The notes beneath the pieces were generated by a model. That model made no database searches. It was given only the letters and a program-made list of their open reading frames with translations, and was not told the DNA's origin. The translations under genes were made by a program, and so were the position numbers. Shown here piece after piece: positions 1 through 11,725 of a stretch of 64,000 nt of DNA. The stretch covers positions 50,885,019 to 50,949,018 of the forward strand of contig NW_026947485.1 in assembly GCF_034190915.1 (NCBI RefSeq), given 5' to 3'. The stretch's first letter is position 1; every line of letters starts with the position of its first letter. This DNA comes from Cavia porcellus. Taxonomy: Eukaryota > Chordata > Mammalia > Rodentia > Caviidae.

Positions 1-109
1 TTATAGTCAACACTCTGCTCCAGGCAGTACTTGTTATGTTTGTTTTTATCAGTTTTAACTTAGTACATGTTTGCAGTACATAATGATTTCATTCCTTTTG
101 AGATGTTGG

Positions 110-335
110 CAAATGTACATAACACATCTCAATTCTTTTTTTTTAAATTAGGTTTATTGATACTTTGTTTAGTCAAACAATTTAGATATGAATAGTGATT
201 ATATTCAATTCTTTTTTCTCCCTCTCTTTCCCCTGCCTCCATCTTTTGATCCTCTTCCTATTTCAGAAAGCTGTTTCCCTTTTCCTATCATCTATTATTT
301 ATTTTGCTGTTTATTCGTATTTTGGGTGTCTCATA
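110..335 (-). mobile_element. L1 3' end fragment, antisense
   Basis: This pyrimidine-rich stretch (TTTTCTCCCTCTCTTTCCCC, then TTTATTTTGCTGTTTATTCG and GGGTGTCTCATAATGA) matches, by eye, the antisense L1 3' end at 55480-55680 and the shorter ones at 23140 and 32290. It is a 5'-truncated L1 3'UTR inserted on the minus strand. It codes for nothing; the 84-codon open frame over it is only the pyrimidine-rich UTR read backwards. Confidence 0.55.
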
Positions 336-539
336 ATGAACCTGGGTGTGTGGGGATGGCATAGGGAAGGAGTCACCTCCAAGAATGGAAGCTCCTCTCA
401 GCCCAAGGATGTCTGGATAAAAGAGGTAACTGCAGCTGTGGGATGCTGACATTCAGTGCTGCTGTGAATTGATGCCATATATGAGTAAAAAAGATCTGGG
501 CAGGCTGCTCCAGCTCCAACTCATCTAAAAGTACACCAC

Positions 540-980
540 AACAAACCTAATGTTCATCAGCAGGAGACTCAGCTAAAAAATGGGGATATAGGCAGCCATA
601 GAACTCTATGTAGAAGTTAACATGAATGAGCTTACATGTGCTACCTCAATAAATTTTGAAAGTAGAACGTTAAAACAAGTCAAAGAATGATCTAAGTGCT
701 ATCATTTATGTATATTAATGCTATAATAAGTGAATATCTTATGCTTTGTATGGTTGCAAAATATTCACAAAGATACTAAAATGTATATTCATTAGAGTAG
801 CAGTTACTTTTTAAGAATGGAAGAACAGGAATAGGATCCGGAGGGATAAAAAAGAAGGTTTCAAGTACATAGTTAATTTTTGTTCATAATGTTAACGGTT
901 TGTTAGCACATGAATTGAGTACATTTAAAATTGAGTACATTTTAAAAATCATCATTTAAAAATTTCTGAAGTATTCATAA
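540..980 (+). mobile_element. Old L1M-type 3' end, sense
   Basis: The order of phrases is that of ancient mammalian L1 3' ends: a 'tgttcatcagcaggag' segment, then 'ggcagccatagaa', a middle AT-rich stretch with 'agtgctatcatttatgtat', and a late tract with 'gaatggaagaacaggaatag' before an AT-rich tail. Similarity to remembered L1M consensus is loose and no reading frame survives. The assignment to L1M rather than another old LINE is an inference. Confidence 0.45.
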
Positions 981-2090
981 TATTTTATGTAAAAGAAAGA
1001 ATGAAAATTTATGGAAGACAATCAGATCTCAGGGCTGCAACCATACAGAAGGAGACTGAGAGAATATGATTGATCTTGTCATATGTACTTAATTCTGAGT
1101 CCTGGCAACCAGGTCTTTTCTGTCAAGAACATTTTGAATAGTAGGAGGTTGTGTTTGGACTTCATATTACGTTTTGGCCCTAAGAAAATTATGTCAGAAA
1201 CTGAAAATTATATCAGCAGTGAATCCAGCTTTAAGAAGCTTGAACAAGAGAAGCAGCGGGTGGAGGGGAATGAAAATTTGCTTAATAACAAAATCTTGAA
1301 TACAGAATTTTAACAAACATCGACTGAATCCTTAATATGTATTAGCAGTGTGCTGGGCTGGGGAGTCAGATATGCATGATGCTGTTTCTACCTTTCAGGA
1401 ACTGAGCATCGAGTGGAAATCTGTGAGAGAAGGGAGCCTAAAGAACTTGGAAGAATCTTAGTACAGAAGCCAACAAATATATTTGTGGCAAGAATCTCTT
1501 GTTTCTGATTCAAAAATCCTTAAAGGATTTGTGTGGAATTTGAGTCTTCCAAGATGTTCTGTGAACGAGGGCTTTTATAGTCAAACATGTTAGGAAATGC
1601 TATATGCTATATTCTCTTCTTGGAGATTCATAGACAATTAACATATGAAAATTACCAAGATGATTTTAAGAAGAAAAACTAGAAGGAAATGTTATATATC
1701 CCTAAATTATTTGATTCCAAAATGATTTTTGGGAGAGAGATGAAGTAATGCCTACAACAGGTCTTAAATATTTTGTGGAATTCATTTTATTCCTTTGTAT
1801 TTTATTCATATTATTATTCTTAACTGTTTTAAAATTCTGCATTTCTCAAGATATTTTTAAAAACTTACACCATTTTAGTGTTTCTATTCCATTATTATGC
1901 TTAAAACATTAAGCAGAGTGATTTTATTTGATTTCATAGAGAGAACCAGTATCATGAGGTTTTATGCAAGATATTTTAGCTTTTCAAAACAATAAAATAG
2001 TAAACCCCAAAACTTTGTGAGTGGGATGTAGACCACTGTAATTTTTGCAATCCAATTTTATGGCACCCTGCCTTTTGAAACGTCTGACTA
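980..2090. other. Non-coding sequence with weak L2-like relic
   Basis: AT-rich sequence without a recognisable gene. Around 1320-1420 the phrases 'gtgtgctgggctggggagtcag' and 'ctttcaggaactgagcatcgagtgg' resemble the antisense L2 3' region, but weakly. A short Lys/Glu-rich open stretch at 1188-1313 (for example KKLEQEKQRVEGNENLL) has no convincing splice sites and is not called as a gene. Confidence 0.4.
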
Positions 2091-2119
2091 TAACTCTCAG
2101 TCTTCAGCTTTTGAACAAA

Positions 2120-2145
2120 TAGGTTGATGGCCTTAAATCAACCTA
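2120..2145. repeat. 9-bp perfect inverted repeat (hairpin)
   Basis: TAGGTTGAT and ATCAACCTA pair perfectly across an 8-base loop GGCCTTAA. It lies in single-copy-looking sequence. No function can be assigned. Confidence 0.7.
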
Positions 2146-2784
2146 CCGTGTCAAAATATATTATGGTGTCACAACCTTTTGCAACTATCCATTTAATTGC
2201 AGCCTATAAAATGAACCAAGAGGTATAAGTTTACAAACATAACAACTGAGGTGGTGGTGAGATTAGAGCTAAATAACACATGTAGTTTAAATTCTCAGTG
2301 CAAAGTCAGGAAGAACTGCAATTTTAGCATACAACTGACAAGAGACATGGGAATATTAATGTGCATCCCCAATAAATATTTTCAGTATTAGAGAACATAG
2401 CACAGCTTCATTTAATATATAATATTCATTCTCAGATGTAAATTTTTGCAAATTTTTCTGGAGCATCAGGATATTCAACTAGCACTGTCTCAATTTAAGA
2501 AAACATTGTTTTTATAGTTCTACATAAATAAAAATGTATTACTCATTAGGATAATTATGGGCCTGAAAGGCGGGCTCTCTAAGCAGTTATTCACTATGTG
2601 GTTCAAGTTTCTTTTATCTGAATACTTCAATTCCTTTCCAAGTTTTAAAAGTTAATAAGATATGGGATGATTAATTGAATAGGAAGCCAATTCCCATTTA
2701 ATGAAATGTCCTATTTTTCAGCTGCATAATTATCTATTTTCATAGGTCTTTCAAGTTATCTCTTTTAGATATACATGACCTTGG

Positions 2785-2940
2785 ATATACTATTTATGAG
2801 CTTGGTGACACTGGACAAGTTATTTAACATTCTAATGTCTCTATTTACTTGTCTATAAAGCAAAGATGTTAACACAGCTATTGTATTACTAATTTAATGC
2901 ATATAAAATTTTACAATATATGAAAATGTATGATACATAG
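2785..2940 (+). mobile_element. MIR SINE, sense
   Basis: The segment preserves the MIR order: 'gcttggtgacactggacaagttatttaac' (the 'tgaccttgggcaagt' core), then 'tctataaagcaaagatgttaacac', then 'aatttaatgcatataaaa'. It is a diverged tRNA-derived CORE-SINE common to mammals. A B1 copy directly follows it. Confidence 0.65.
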
Positions 2941-2944
2941 AAAC

Positions 2945-3072
2945 ACACCAGCCAGTGCATTCCTGTAATCCCAGCACTTGGGAGGTTGAGGCAGGAGGAT
3001 TACCAGAAACTTGAGACCAGCCTGAACTACAGAGGGAGAACTCATCTCAAAACCCCAAAACAACAATGAAAA
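2945..3072 (+). mobile_element. B1 SINE, sense
   Basis: A 7SL-derived monomer with the Pol III box A/B landmarks of B1: 'cctgtaatcccagcacttgg', 'gaggttgaggcaggaggatt', 'gagaccagcctgaactacag', and an A-rich tail with CAAAACAACAATG. It is about 130 bases long, as expected for a monomeric B1 rather than a primate-type dimer. Together with the ID elements it identifies the genome as rodent. Several substitutions and loss of CpG show that it is old. Confidence 0.85.
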
Positions 3073-3074
3073 AC

Positions 3075-4330
3075 CACACCATGCTATAGATCAGTTATCA
3101 TTGTCTGATATACACTTGAAATACCTTAAATTATTAACAATACATATTTTTCATCAAAAGCAACAGAAAACTCTAATTACAGTTAGGCATGATTAAATCT
3201 TTTAGCCTAACATAAAACCAAACAACCCAGGTTACATCTTACAAATAATTTAGCTTAGATCTTATTCGTAGTTGCTTATTTGGTTCTGTTTTTGTAATGA
3301 GAAAACTCATGTATAGAAATTACATAAGAGTTCAAATTTGTAGAGGGACAGAGAGATTTTTTGTTGGGTAAAGCATAAAGCTTCTGAAAATTGCTCCTTT
3401 TATTTTTCTTTGTCTGCTCAAGTGTATATATTACTTCGGAGTTATTATCCCAAGAGCCCCACTGCTTAAACTCTTTGTATCTACTTCGTTTTCTGTTTTA
3501 CCCTGTTTCCATCTGTCCTTACTGGTCAATCCCTGATTCTCCTTTATTCTCTACCGGCAGGCAAGTCAGTAGATAGAATTAGAAAGTGTTGGTAGATAGC
3601 TGAGGGTGATGATAGAGTCCAGGACTGTATGAGCTGTATGTTAGGTCTGGAGTAGAGCTAGGAGGAAGGAGACTGCTTTCTTTTCATCTCATTTAAATCT
3701 CTGAACTTATAAAAAGATTCCATTATATATTTTGTTGTGATCATAAATACTTATAATTTCCCTTGTATTTTCAAGGCCATACACTTAGAAAAGAAAGGTG
3801 GAGAAATTAAGTGGAAACATTTTTCATTAAACTTTTGCTGATATTAATAAAGTGAGACTCTCACTCAAAAAGTAGTGAAATAATAGCAAAAGATACTTTT
3901 AAAAAGAAGTTTAGAAAAGTTTCCTGAATTATAAAATTAGTTTTAGTGTCCCCAAAACACTAGCATAACCATAAAAATACTACTGACAAATATCAGAACA
4001 CAAGTTCTTTAAGTTGCAATAAATGATAGGTGGAGTTCCACAACAGTATGATTTGAATATACTGGACATTGAATTCTGTCTCCATAGCCATAAACATATA
4101 TATTCTGATGTGTTAAATTCAGACTATCATTTGAGACACTAAACAATTAGGGAAGACCTTGGGTCTTGAATTGAAAGGGTGAAAATATAAACTGTTATAG
4201 TTCTTACATTTTTTTCTAATTTCTCCTCCTAATTTAATGAGCAACAAGAATACTGAAGAAAGTACAATCACCTCTGTGTCTATTGGGAATTGGTTTAGGA
4301 TCCTTGAGGGGATCAATCCATGGGTGCGTA
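3075..4330. other. Unassigned non-coding DNA
   Basis: AT-rich sequence. I see no gene, no repeat I can name and no strong splice signals. A 61-codon open frame at 3391-3576 is within chance expectation. Confidence 0.5.
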
Positions 4331-4334
4331 AGAC

Positions 4335-4588
4335 GCATGAGATGGCATAATATTTGCATCTAACTGATGCATATTCTTCTATATACTTTAAGTCATTTCT
4401 AGATTACTTATAATATCTCATCCAATATAAATGTTATGCAAATAGCTCTTATACTCTTGCTTATGGAAAAGTAAGTGTGCACGTGTTCAGAGAGGCCAAA
4501 AACTTTTTTTCTGAGTGGCTTCTATCCGTGGCTGGTTGAATCCACAGGTACAGAATCTATAAACTCAGAGGGCTGACTGTATGTGTAT
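4335..4588 (+). mobile_element. Tigger/MER2-like MITE, sense
   Basis: The last part reads 'tccgtggctggttgaatccac' and ends 'cagagggctgactgtat', the terminal region typical of Tigger (pogo-class) elements of the MER2 kind. The body has 'actttaagtcatttctagattacttataa' and 'atgttatgcaaatagctcttatac', shared with the copy at 41115-41375. It is a non-autonomous DNA transposon remnant; no transposase frame is present. TA target sites are expected for this class but the 5' terminus is too decayed to prove. Confidence 0.7.
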
Positions 4589-4907
4589 TAGGCTGTATAA
4601 AATCCAGCTGGCATTTAAAAGATCTTCCAAAGAACTATTAATAAAATCAAATATATTAATATTTAATCTATTCAGCATTTTATGAATTAAGCAACTATAG
4701 TGACATAAGTTGCCAGTTTTGAGCAGAGGATGGGGAAGTTATTGTGTGTACAGTATCAGAGACATATTTTTCAGATAAGAAGTAGGAATGTACTAGCAAA
4801 ACTATAATTTGTGGTGGAATATACATAATAACAATTTTAAATGTGTTATGCTGTGTGCCCAACCACTACTGACATACATTCTTATTTTATTCTTTGTATC
4901 CACATAG

Positions 4908-5033
4908 CTGATATGAACACAAAGTCTCTTTCAAGGTCACTAGAAACTTTGAACTTGGACTGGCTTCAAATGATATTGGATGAAGAAGTAATTGTCTCCT
5001 TGAGTTTCACAAGTCCAGTTAGATTAAAAACTG
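4908..5033 (+). CDS. Candidate internal coding exon (unidentified gene)
   Basis: The segment is preceded by a T-rich tract ending TCTTTGTATCCACATAG and followed by a near-perfect donor, ACTG|GTAAGTAC. Between them 126 bases stay open in the frame that gives DMNTKSLSRSLETLNLDWLQ followed by MILDEEVIVSLSFTSPVRLK. Both boundaries are phase 1, so the exon is symmetric. The end phase fits the acceptor at 18193, where an open stretch runs to a stop codon. The peptide is hydrophilic with an acidic patch (LDEE) and has no motif I recognise. No transposon similarity is visible here. It could still be a chance frame, since 40-codon frames are common; splice strength and phase agreement with 18193-18347 are the reasons for calling it. 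Confidence 0.33.
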
Positions 5034-5690
5034 GTAAGTACTTTTTATAGAAACTCAATTTTCTATATTCTAACATTGGGCTATTCCAAAATTCACTTTT
5101 TAGAAACTGAAATTGTGATATTACAATAAAGTCATGGTACAAATGGCCGTAAGTATGAGTTTGCTCTCTCAAACCCCGAGAAACTAATTTCCATGTCCAA
5201 GATAATATTTCAAAGAGATTTCTTTTCAACATGTTTTCTTAAGAGGGCAAGATTTCAAAGAGGAAAATCAGCAAAGCAAGGTAACTGTGATGCTGCTATC
5301 TGGAGTTTTCAATGAGCATATCTGACTAATACTTTGGCAAAGTTTACTTGCAAATAGTTCCAGAGTTAAGTAGTAATCCTGTGGCACTTGCTATTGTTGT
5401 TGTAAAGACATCAGGGCATGAAAGTAATACAAAGAGGTTTATAAGTTCCAGCTGAATCGAGCTGAAGTGTTCTGTTTTTACTATAATGTTTAGTTGCTCA
5501 TGTTCCTCGTATGTAAAAATAACACATTTGAAACAGGAAGGAAATGACTGGCCCATACCTCTTGTGATGCAATGACTCAAGGTTGATGAACGTATACAAT
5601 TGTGAAAAAAATCCCCCTCAGAATGAGATGATTTAACACATATTATTACCTGTTATTAACTTTTAAAAATTAAACATGTTGGTTGACATG
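5034..5690. other. Non-coding sequence (intron if the flanking exon is real)
   Basis: No repeat or gene recognised. Minus-strand open frames at 4966-5232 and 5344-5580 are short, low in coding character and unsupported by splice sites. Confidence 0.45.
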
Positions 5691-5699
5691 ACAAAATAA

Positions 5700-5870
5700 A
5701 AGAAATTTCAAAGTGCAGATTATAGAACTGGACAGGGCCTTAGAGACTATCCATTACAATCTCACTTTACAAAAAGGAAATTTGAGGACCAGGAAAATAA
5801 TGTGACTTTCCTGGGGTCATAAGGAAAGTCAACAGCAAAGCTGTGATGGTGCTCGGGTCTCCTAACCTCC
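5700..5870 (-). mobile_element. Ancient MIR-type SINE-like repeat, antisense
   Basis: The order 'gaactggacagggccttagaga', 'ttacaatctcactttacaaa', 'gaggaccaggaaaataatgtgac', 'gtcataaggaaagtcaacag', 'ggtctcctaacctcctggct' matches the widespread mammalian antisense SINE pattern (cattttacagatgagg ... gtgacttgcccaagg ... gggtctcctgactc). The 124-codon minus-strand frame 5767-6141 runs through it and is therefore not a gene. Confidence 0.55.
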
Positions 5871-5879
5871 TGGCTTTGC

Positions 5880-6765
5880 TCGTGTACCAAGAGTGCTTCA
5901 AAGTATGTTTACAACCCTTAGTCACAGTTTTCTTTTGGTTAATTCTACACTTATTCCCATTTTTTTGTGGATGCATAATTAGCCAAGATGGGCATGGTTT
6001 GTTCCAGGTCAAATGAATATTTTGCAAAATGGCAAAGTTTCTATTACTTCTCTTCCTTTGTGTAATTATTTGGATTTGTGCGTGTGTGTTTCTAAGTGTG
6101 TATGCCTTGCAGGCATACAACCCTTTACTCATAATTCTCAAATAGGAACACTGCTGAAAGTGAGCTCTTTACCATTTTTGACAAGCTCCATATGAAAAGT
6201 TTGGGATGAACTTATGTGAACATCACTAAAGACTTCTATATCAGCAGGTGTGACCTCTTCATTCATTTTATTTTAGGAATGGGGTACTGTCTCAGACTTT
6301 GTGGAGCTGACAGATAATGGTTGTTGGGGCTCAGAAAATGATATCCTGAAGCGAAGGTCTCAGCAACAGCCTCAGTGCTAAAAGTTTCTCTCTGATATTG
6401 TCCCATTCTCCAGGCTCCCTCTTCATCTTTCCCTGAGACTTCAATCCATAGAAACTAGAGTTCCACTCATGCAAGACCGCTCATGAGAACCCAAACATAT
6501 TTTCCTTGAAGTAAGCCACAAAAACCTAAAGACATTACTCTAACTTTCCCCCACATCTCTCTATAGAGAAATTCTCTGACCTAGTTTGAGTGTGAGCCAC
6601 AAGACTTCTCACTCCAGAGAGGAAGAAATGTTACAACTAAGAGTCCAAAAAGAATCTGAAAAGACAGATTTTGCTGGTTTCCCTACTCAAGCTCTTTGCT
6701 TTAGCTCATATTCTTTTTATTTAATCACAGGTATACACAGTTGTCCATGTTTTATTCAATGGAAG
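5880..6765. other. Unassigned non-coding DNA
   Basis: Mixed-composition sequence without a gene or repeat I can name. A short TG-rich patch (gtgcgtgtgtgtttc) lies near 6077. Confidence 0.5.
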
Positions 6766-6769
6766 CATG

Positions 6770-6945
6770 ACAAATATTTCGGCATGATGGCACATGCCTG
6801 TGATACCAGTAGTTTGAGAGACTGAGGCAGGAGAATGGAAAGTTTTCAGCCTAAGTATTTTAGAAACTTAGTACAAGCTTTTAAAATAAAAAAGGGCTTG
6901 GGAAAGAGCTCAGTGAGAACCCCTAATACTGCAAAAATAACCTTT
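6770..6945 (+). mobile_element. B1-dID-like composite SINE, sense
   Basis: The left half is B1 ('ggcatgatggcacatgcctg', 'gagactgaggcaggagaatgg'), followed after an A-rich linker by an ID-like half ('agggcttgggaaagagctcag') with a shortened middle, leading into 'aacccctaatactgcaaaa'. A B1 monomer fused to an internally deleted ID is the described B1-dID dimer of several non-murid rodent families. The copy is diverged, so the assignment rests on order and a few conserved phrases. Confidence 0.6.
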
Positions 6946-6949
6946 ATCC

Positions 6950-7495
6950 TCAATCTTTGGGTCTTCAGTCAGAAAGCTGTCATGCCTTGCAAAATTATGA
7001 TTGAAATTTTGTCTTATCCCCCTGCCTTTCGGTATAAGAGTGTCATCTGTGACTCTCCATGATGAGGAGGAAAGGCTCACATCCCTTTCTGCTCCTGCAC
7101 AAATGATGCATGACATAGGTTCTATATAACTGAGGAGATCTTTGAACACAGAGTACTTTTCCATTCTGCTCTCCATATCTTTGGATAAGTGCTGTGGTCT
7201 TTAATGAGTCCATGATGTAGTTTTATTACATCACTTTAGACAGTTTGGGCTTATAACCAGGAAACTCAGGAAATTCTTTAAATATATGATTCTCTTTGGT
7301 TCAAAATATATGGACCAAAGGGAATTAAATGAGCTAAACAAAGAACTATCTAGGCAGCAGTAAATGTATATACATAAGGATCTTAGTTTCCTCCCTGTTG
7401 TTTGTGCTCAAGAAGCCTGGGGTATGTTTCGTGTTCAGTTGTGGCAACTGCCTCACCCCAAGTTTCAGACAAAATCATCTGTTTTCCTTTCCTTT
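6950..7495. other. Unassigned non-coding DNA
   Basis: Nothing recognisable. A minus-strand 88-codon frame at 6910-7176 overlaps the SINE tail and lacks supporting signals. Confidence 0.5.
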
Positions 7496-7499
7496 GTGT

Positions 7500-7832
7500 C
7501 TTAATCATTTTCTCCTCACTGAGACACAATAATTGACATCTACAACCTAAAGGAGGAAGGATTTATTGTGGCTTACAGTTCATGGAGGTTTCATTCCATA
7601 GCCCACTGCTCTAGAAGGCAGGGAAGAAGAGAAGCTGCTCATGGTGGGGTAGCAGGAAGGCAGAGAGAAGCCAAGGGAGGAGCTCCTTGGGAGATAAACC
7701 CTTCCTGGGCAGGCGCCCAGTGACCGGGCCCCCCTCCCACCAGCAAGTCAGCTATGAGCCCCTGCAACGCAATCACTTTCCAAAATTCCTACTTATAAGC
7801 ACTCTAGGGGTGCTTCCTAGATATAAACCGTA
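7500..7832 (-). mobile_element. MaLR-type solo LTR, antisense
   Basis: Phrases in order: 'cctaaaggaggaaggatttatt' followed by 'gtggcttacagttcatggag', 'agctgctcatggtgggg', 'ggcgcccagtgaccgggcc', 'cctacttataagcactctag' and 'ctagatataaaccgtaaca'. These mirror the reverse complement of the common MaLR LTR (sense: gctgtgagcc...ataaacctttcctcctt). The same leading phrase recurs at 54490 and 60940. It is an old non-coding ERVL-MaLR LTR with no internal region attached. Confidence 0.6.
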
Positions 7833-7839
7833 ACACTTT

Positions 7840-9690
7840 TTGTCTTCCTTATTTTATATTTTATATGTTTAGCCTAAGCTATATCAAATGTTAGTGTATA
7901 TGTAGGGAATGAATTGAAGATTTTCCAGTGCACACCTCACTCACATCTATTATATACTCAGCAGGAAATTCAGGACTCAACAGTTAACTAACACCTTTAG
8001 TTTATAGCTGAGAAACAGTATGCGGAGTAGGTCAAGGTGTACAAGGACTGGACTAGACTGACATGAGACAATCTTCCTTTATAATATAACAATTATATTT
8101 AGCCAAAGTCTAGATAAATGCAAAATTTTCTGGTAATCTGTGCTCGGATATAACAACACCTAAAATGGAGCTTCTAGGGTTGGACTTTGCCCCCTGAGCA
8201 TCCAGCTCCACCAACAGCAGATGGTGAGGGCGAGTTCTTCACAGGGCCGGCCCTTTCCTTGTTTGCAGGAGTTTAATGGGTGAAAAATTGTGACATCACA
8301 TTCCGTCAGGCTAGACACATGTACCCTTGCACTCCCAATGGGTGAAAACTGAACATCTTGGATTTTTTCCTTGTCTTTATTCGGGATCCTAAATATAAAA
8401 TTAACAGGTAAAAAGTCATAGTTTTGGGTGTGTATTAACGCGACCCTAATTTTGGATGTGTTTCTGGTTATGTGATTGCAGTTTCCAGACCAGCAGGCTA
8501 GATATAAGATGCTGGTTGTTAGAGAAAAGGTAGATCTCAGCGGAGGAAGGTACTGCTTCCTCTTGTCAGCAGTCTGTGTTCTGTGGCACTTGGTGGGTTG
8601 TGTTATGTAAAGGAATAAGCAGGACGTAATCCCAGTCTCTCTTCATCAATGGTCAAAATGAAGAAAATAGTAGGAACTATTAGAAAAATATATGAGCAGG
8701 CCAAAGTCCCAGCTGCACCAGGATCTGGACATATGTCTCACTGAAGCCATCAGCCTCCACGGTCCCCGTTTGCTCTTTAATAAAATGAGGGGGAGGGGGC
8801 TATACCCACTGGCTCTAAATTCAGTCATAAAATATTATGATTCTCAGAGGTGACTGCCAAGAGGCTCATAGTTTGTTTCGAATCTCCACTGAGAGAAGAT
8901 TTCAAAGCAAACATCTTTCTTCCAAGCATGGGACAACTTGCCTTCATCTTAGGAGAAATTTTAAAGCATGAAACCCATGATGCTCTCGGTTTTCCACAGC
9001 CTGTCTTCTCCCTCGATGCATGTACTGTAGGCTTGTGACTGCTGAGTGACCCAGGAAGAGCCTGTGACTCTGACTTTGGCCAACTGACTCACTGGCTACC
9101 CTGGTGCTGAGTCTCCGAAGAGTACAGGAGAGCAGCAAGGATGATTTGAAGGAGTGGAGGTGAGGGCAGGGTGCACACCACCTGCTCAGTGTCAGAGCAA
9201 ACGCAGGCCTAATGGTGGCACCATGACAGGGAGCCTTGTGAGGGGAGAGGATAGCAAGCTTTGTGTGAACGGCAAGTGGAAAAATGGGCTCACACAATTA
9301 TAACAGAGAGTAAACCCCTTTAAGGAAAAATCCATTTTATAAATTATATGCGATGTAATGGACATCATTTAGGTTACGAGGGGAGATGAACTGCCTGGTG
9401 CATTTATGTACTTAAAGTCTGCTAAGTACTATAGGTTTGAACACCTCTAATTAAAAAATCCAAAATATGCAAAAAGCTAAAATTTTTTGAGCAGTGACAT
9501 GATGATCCAAGTAGATAAGTCCACTCCTTGAATCATTGTTAAAATATTTAAAATTATTAAAATATTGTACAAATTTATCTTCAGGATAATCACAAAGGAA
9601 TTTTATGTTTGTACTTCAGTGCCATCTCAAGTTATCTAATTATGTATATTTGAATATTTCAAAACATTTCTGACCTCAAGTATTTCAGAT
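7840..9690. other. Unassigned non-coding DNA, partly GC-richer
   Basis: No gene recognised. 8160-8600 is richer in GC than its neighbours and has a 'tgtgacatcacattccgtcagg' segment; it might be a degenerate LTR, but I cannot name it. The minus-strand 117-codon frame at 8944-9297 (Cys/Ser/His/Leu-rich) has no domain and no splice support. Confidence 0.4.
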
Positions 9691-9699
9691 AGTGGATAT

Positions 9700-9885
9700 T
9701 CAACATGTGTTACTATATAATCTGCAAAGTGTTTTATATTTTTTAGGTCTTTTAATAATCACTATAACCACCAGAAGTAACAACTATCATTCTTATTTCA
9801 CAGACTGATATTTAGGGGACCCAAATAGTGTCTAATTTCATACAGATAAATGTAGGACCTGAGCTGTGAACCTGGATAATTTACT
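9700..9885 (-). mobile_element. MIR SINE, antisense
   Basis: The segment reads 'ctttaataatcactataacc', 'catTCTTATTTCACAGACTG', 'taatttcatacagataaatg' and 'gacctgagctgtgaacctgg', the reverse-complement MIR order (ccattttacagatgag ... ggtcacacagctagtaa ... attcgaacccagg). It is strongly diverged. Confidence 0.5.
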
Positions 9886-9889
9886 TCCG

Positions 9890-11720
9890 CTCTAATTCTG
9901 TCCTTTCCTTGTTTCCAGAATATTTGTGGAGTCCATCTCTTTCCTTGACCTTCCTTGCCCTCTCTTCTCTTTCCATTTTAATATGCACCCCATGACTCTC
10001 ATTTTCTACTATTCTTTAACAGCACATTATCGAAAGGGTTGACTATTGTTACAGGATAGTAGATCTCACATTTACTGGAGAAGATGTCTACAGGAAGTCT
10101 TTCCTACAGATTTTTAATGTATATTCCCAGCTATTCCTCTGGAAAACATATAATTGAGACACGAAGAGTTCCTGAAATTAGTTAATAAAAAGTTTATCTT
10201 TCACAAACTATCCTCTACTGCATTCTATCAATGATATTCTTCATCATTATTATCCAAAAGATTTTGAGAGTCACAGAACAGTGTTGGCTATAATCACAGT
10301 TATAGCATTTTAAATTCATGTACCTTAGAAATGAAATTGACATTTATGCTGTCATTTATATAAATAAGAAAATATACTGTAGTGTTGTTTTCTCTTTATA
10401 AAAGGGGAAAGAGAATAAGAAAGCCACAAAGGTTTTTTTCCTCCTCTTCCTACAGAGACCTTGCCAGAAACCTTTGTGGGAAAGTACTTCTACCTTGAAT
10501 TCTGTCTTGCCTAAAAAGGAAGTATCTTCCTGAGATGATTCTTGGAAGCTACCTGGCTTTATAATTGTGTCTGGGTTTGCTTTAGGCATCACCACTAACA
10601 AGGAAGGATGCTAAACTACAGCCCCCCTCACCCTGGCTCTTCAAGGTAGCAGAAACCTGAGGGCACCCCTGATGCTTCAGAGAATCAGGCAAGAGGCTCA
10701 GATGCCCTCCAGTTTGAGATGATGGACCCTAGCGCCACCTTCTTGTAGACTTCACCTCCACTGGTTCTGATCTGAGGGAAGGCCCCCACTGTCCCTGCTT
10801 CTTTTTCATTGCAACCCTGAGATTCATAAATAGAGCTACTGTTTTGGGGACAAGCTTGGTTGCAAGTAGTAGGGGCTGGGAAGTTGGACTTTAGTCCCAT
10901 CAAAAATCCAGAGCCATCATTCCCATTTGACTCAATGGGCCAGTTCATTGGGCCTGGTATATTTTTCCACTTCTGTGGTAATGTTATTTTAAGGATCTGT
11001 TAGATTTTCATGTTCTGGGTCTTGATTGAAGCCACACTGGTGTGTCATGGCCTACTTCAGTAATTTGGAATTATTAGGAAAGAGCTTTGAGCATTGAGTA
11101 TTCCTTTCCAGGTAGCTTTCAGGCTCTGTCCTTCCAGTGGACCTCTCACAAGGATAGAAGAAACTTCTGGATCTTGGAGCTACTGTAAGCAGAAACAGGA
11201 CCATATCTTGTGCAAATCTCTCTATACACTGATACTACTCCAGATTGGATGTGGGTCCAGGTTAAAGTGGGGGCTCCTCTCGAGGCTTGTAGGTTCTCTC
11301 AGGTATAAGTGGCTAACTTGGTGCACTGTTATTGGGTCTTTCCATTCCTCTCTGAGTATTTCTGCACAAAACTCTTTTCTGTGAATATTTCAGGATAGAG
11401 AAGACCTGGCAGGGAGTATGGGTTAGCTCACTCCCCATCCAGTCCCAAAGTGCTCCTCTTGCTGTCTGCCCTCTACAAATATTGGAAAGCCAAACCCATA
11501 GTCTCCCTAGTCATCCTATTAGTGTTGGCCATGGGACTCAGTTCTGGTAAAAAAGATGCAGCAGAAATTAGAAAGAATTTTCTTTCTTGAAGCAACTATA
11601 ACAAAACTTAAAGGCACAGAGGAGAACGTTTTTTGACAACTTCATGTTTAATCCTGGCTTGAATATGGATAAGCTAAAATCTTTAAGATCATAAAAAAGA
11701 AGAAAACAAACACCAAAGGA
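9890..11720. other. Unassigned non-coding DNA
   Basis: No gene or named repeat. Open frames on both strands (10356-10601 minus, 10685-10948 minus, 11094-11384 plus) are shorter than 100 codons and show no family signature. Confidence 0.45.
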
Positions 11721-11725
11721 GACTG

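Noticed and set aside
1188..1313. Lys/Glu-rich open stretch resembling a coiled-coil exon
   Set aside because: No convincing donor, mediocre acceptor and ends in a stop inside AT-rich sequence; kept only as a note.
5767..6141. 124-codon minus-strand frame
   Set aside because: Overlaps an ancient SINE-like repeat and shows no recognisable protein family.
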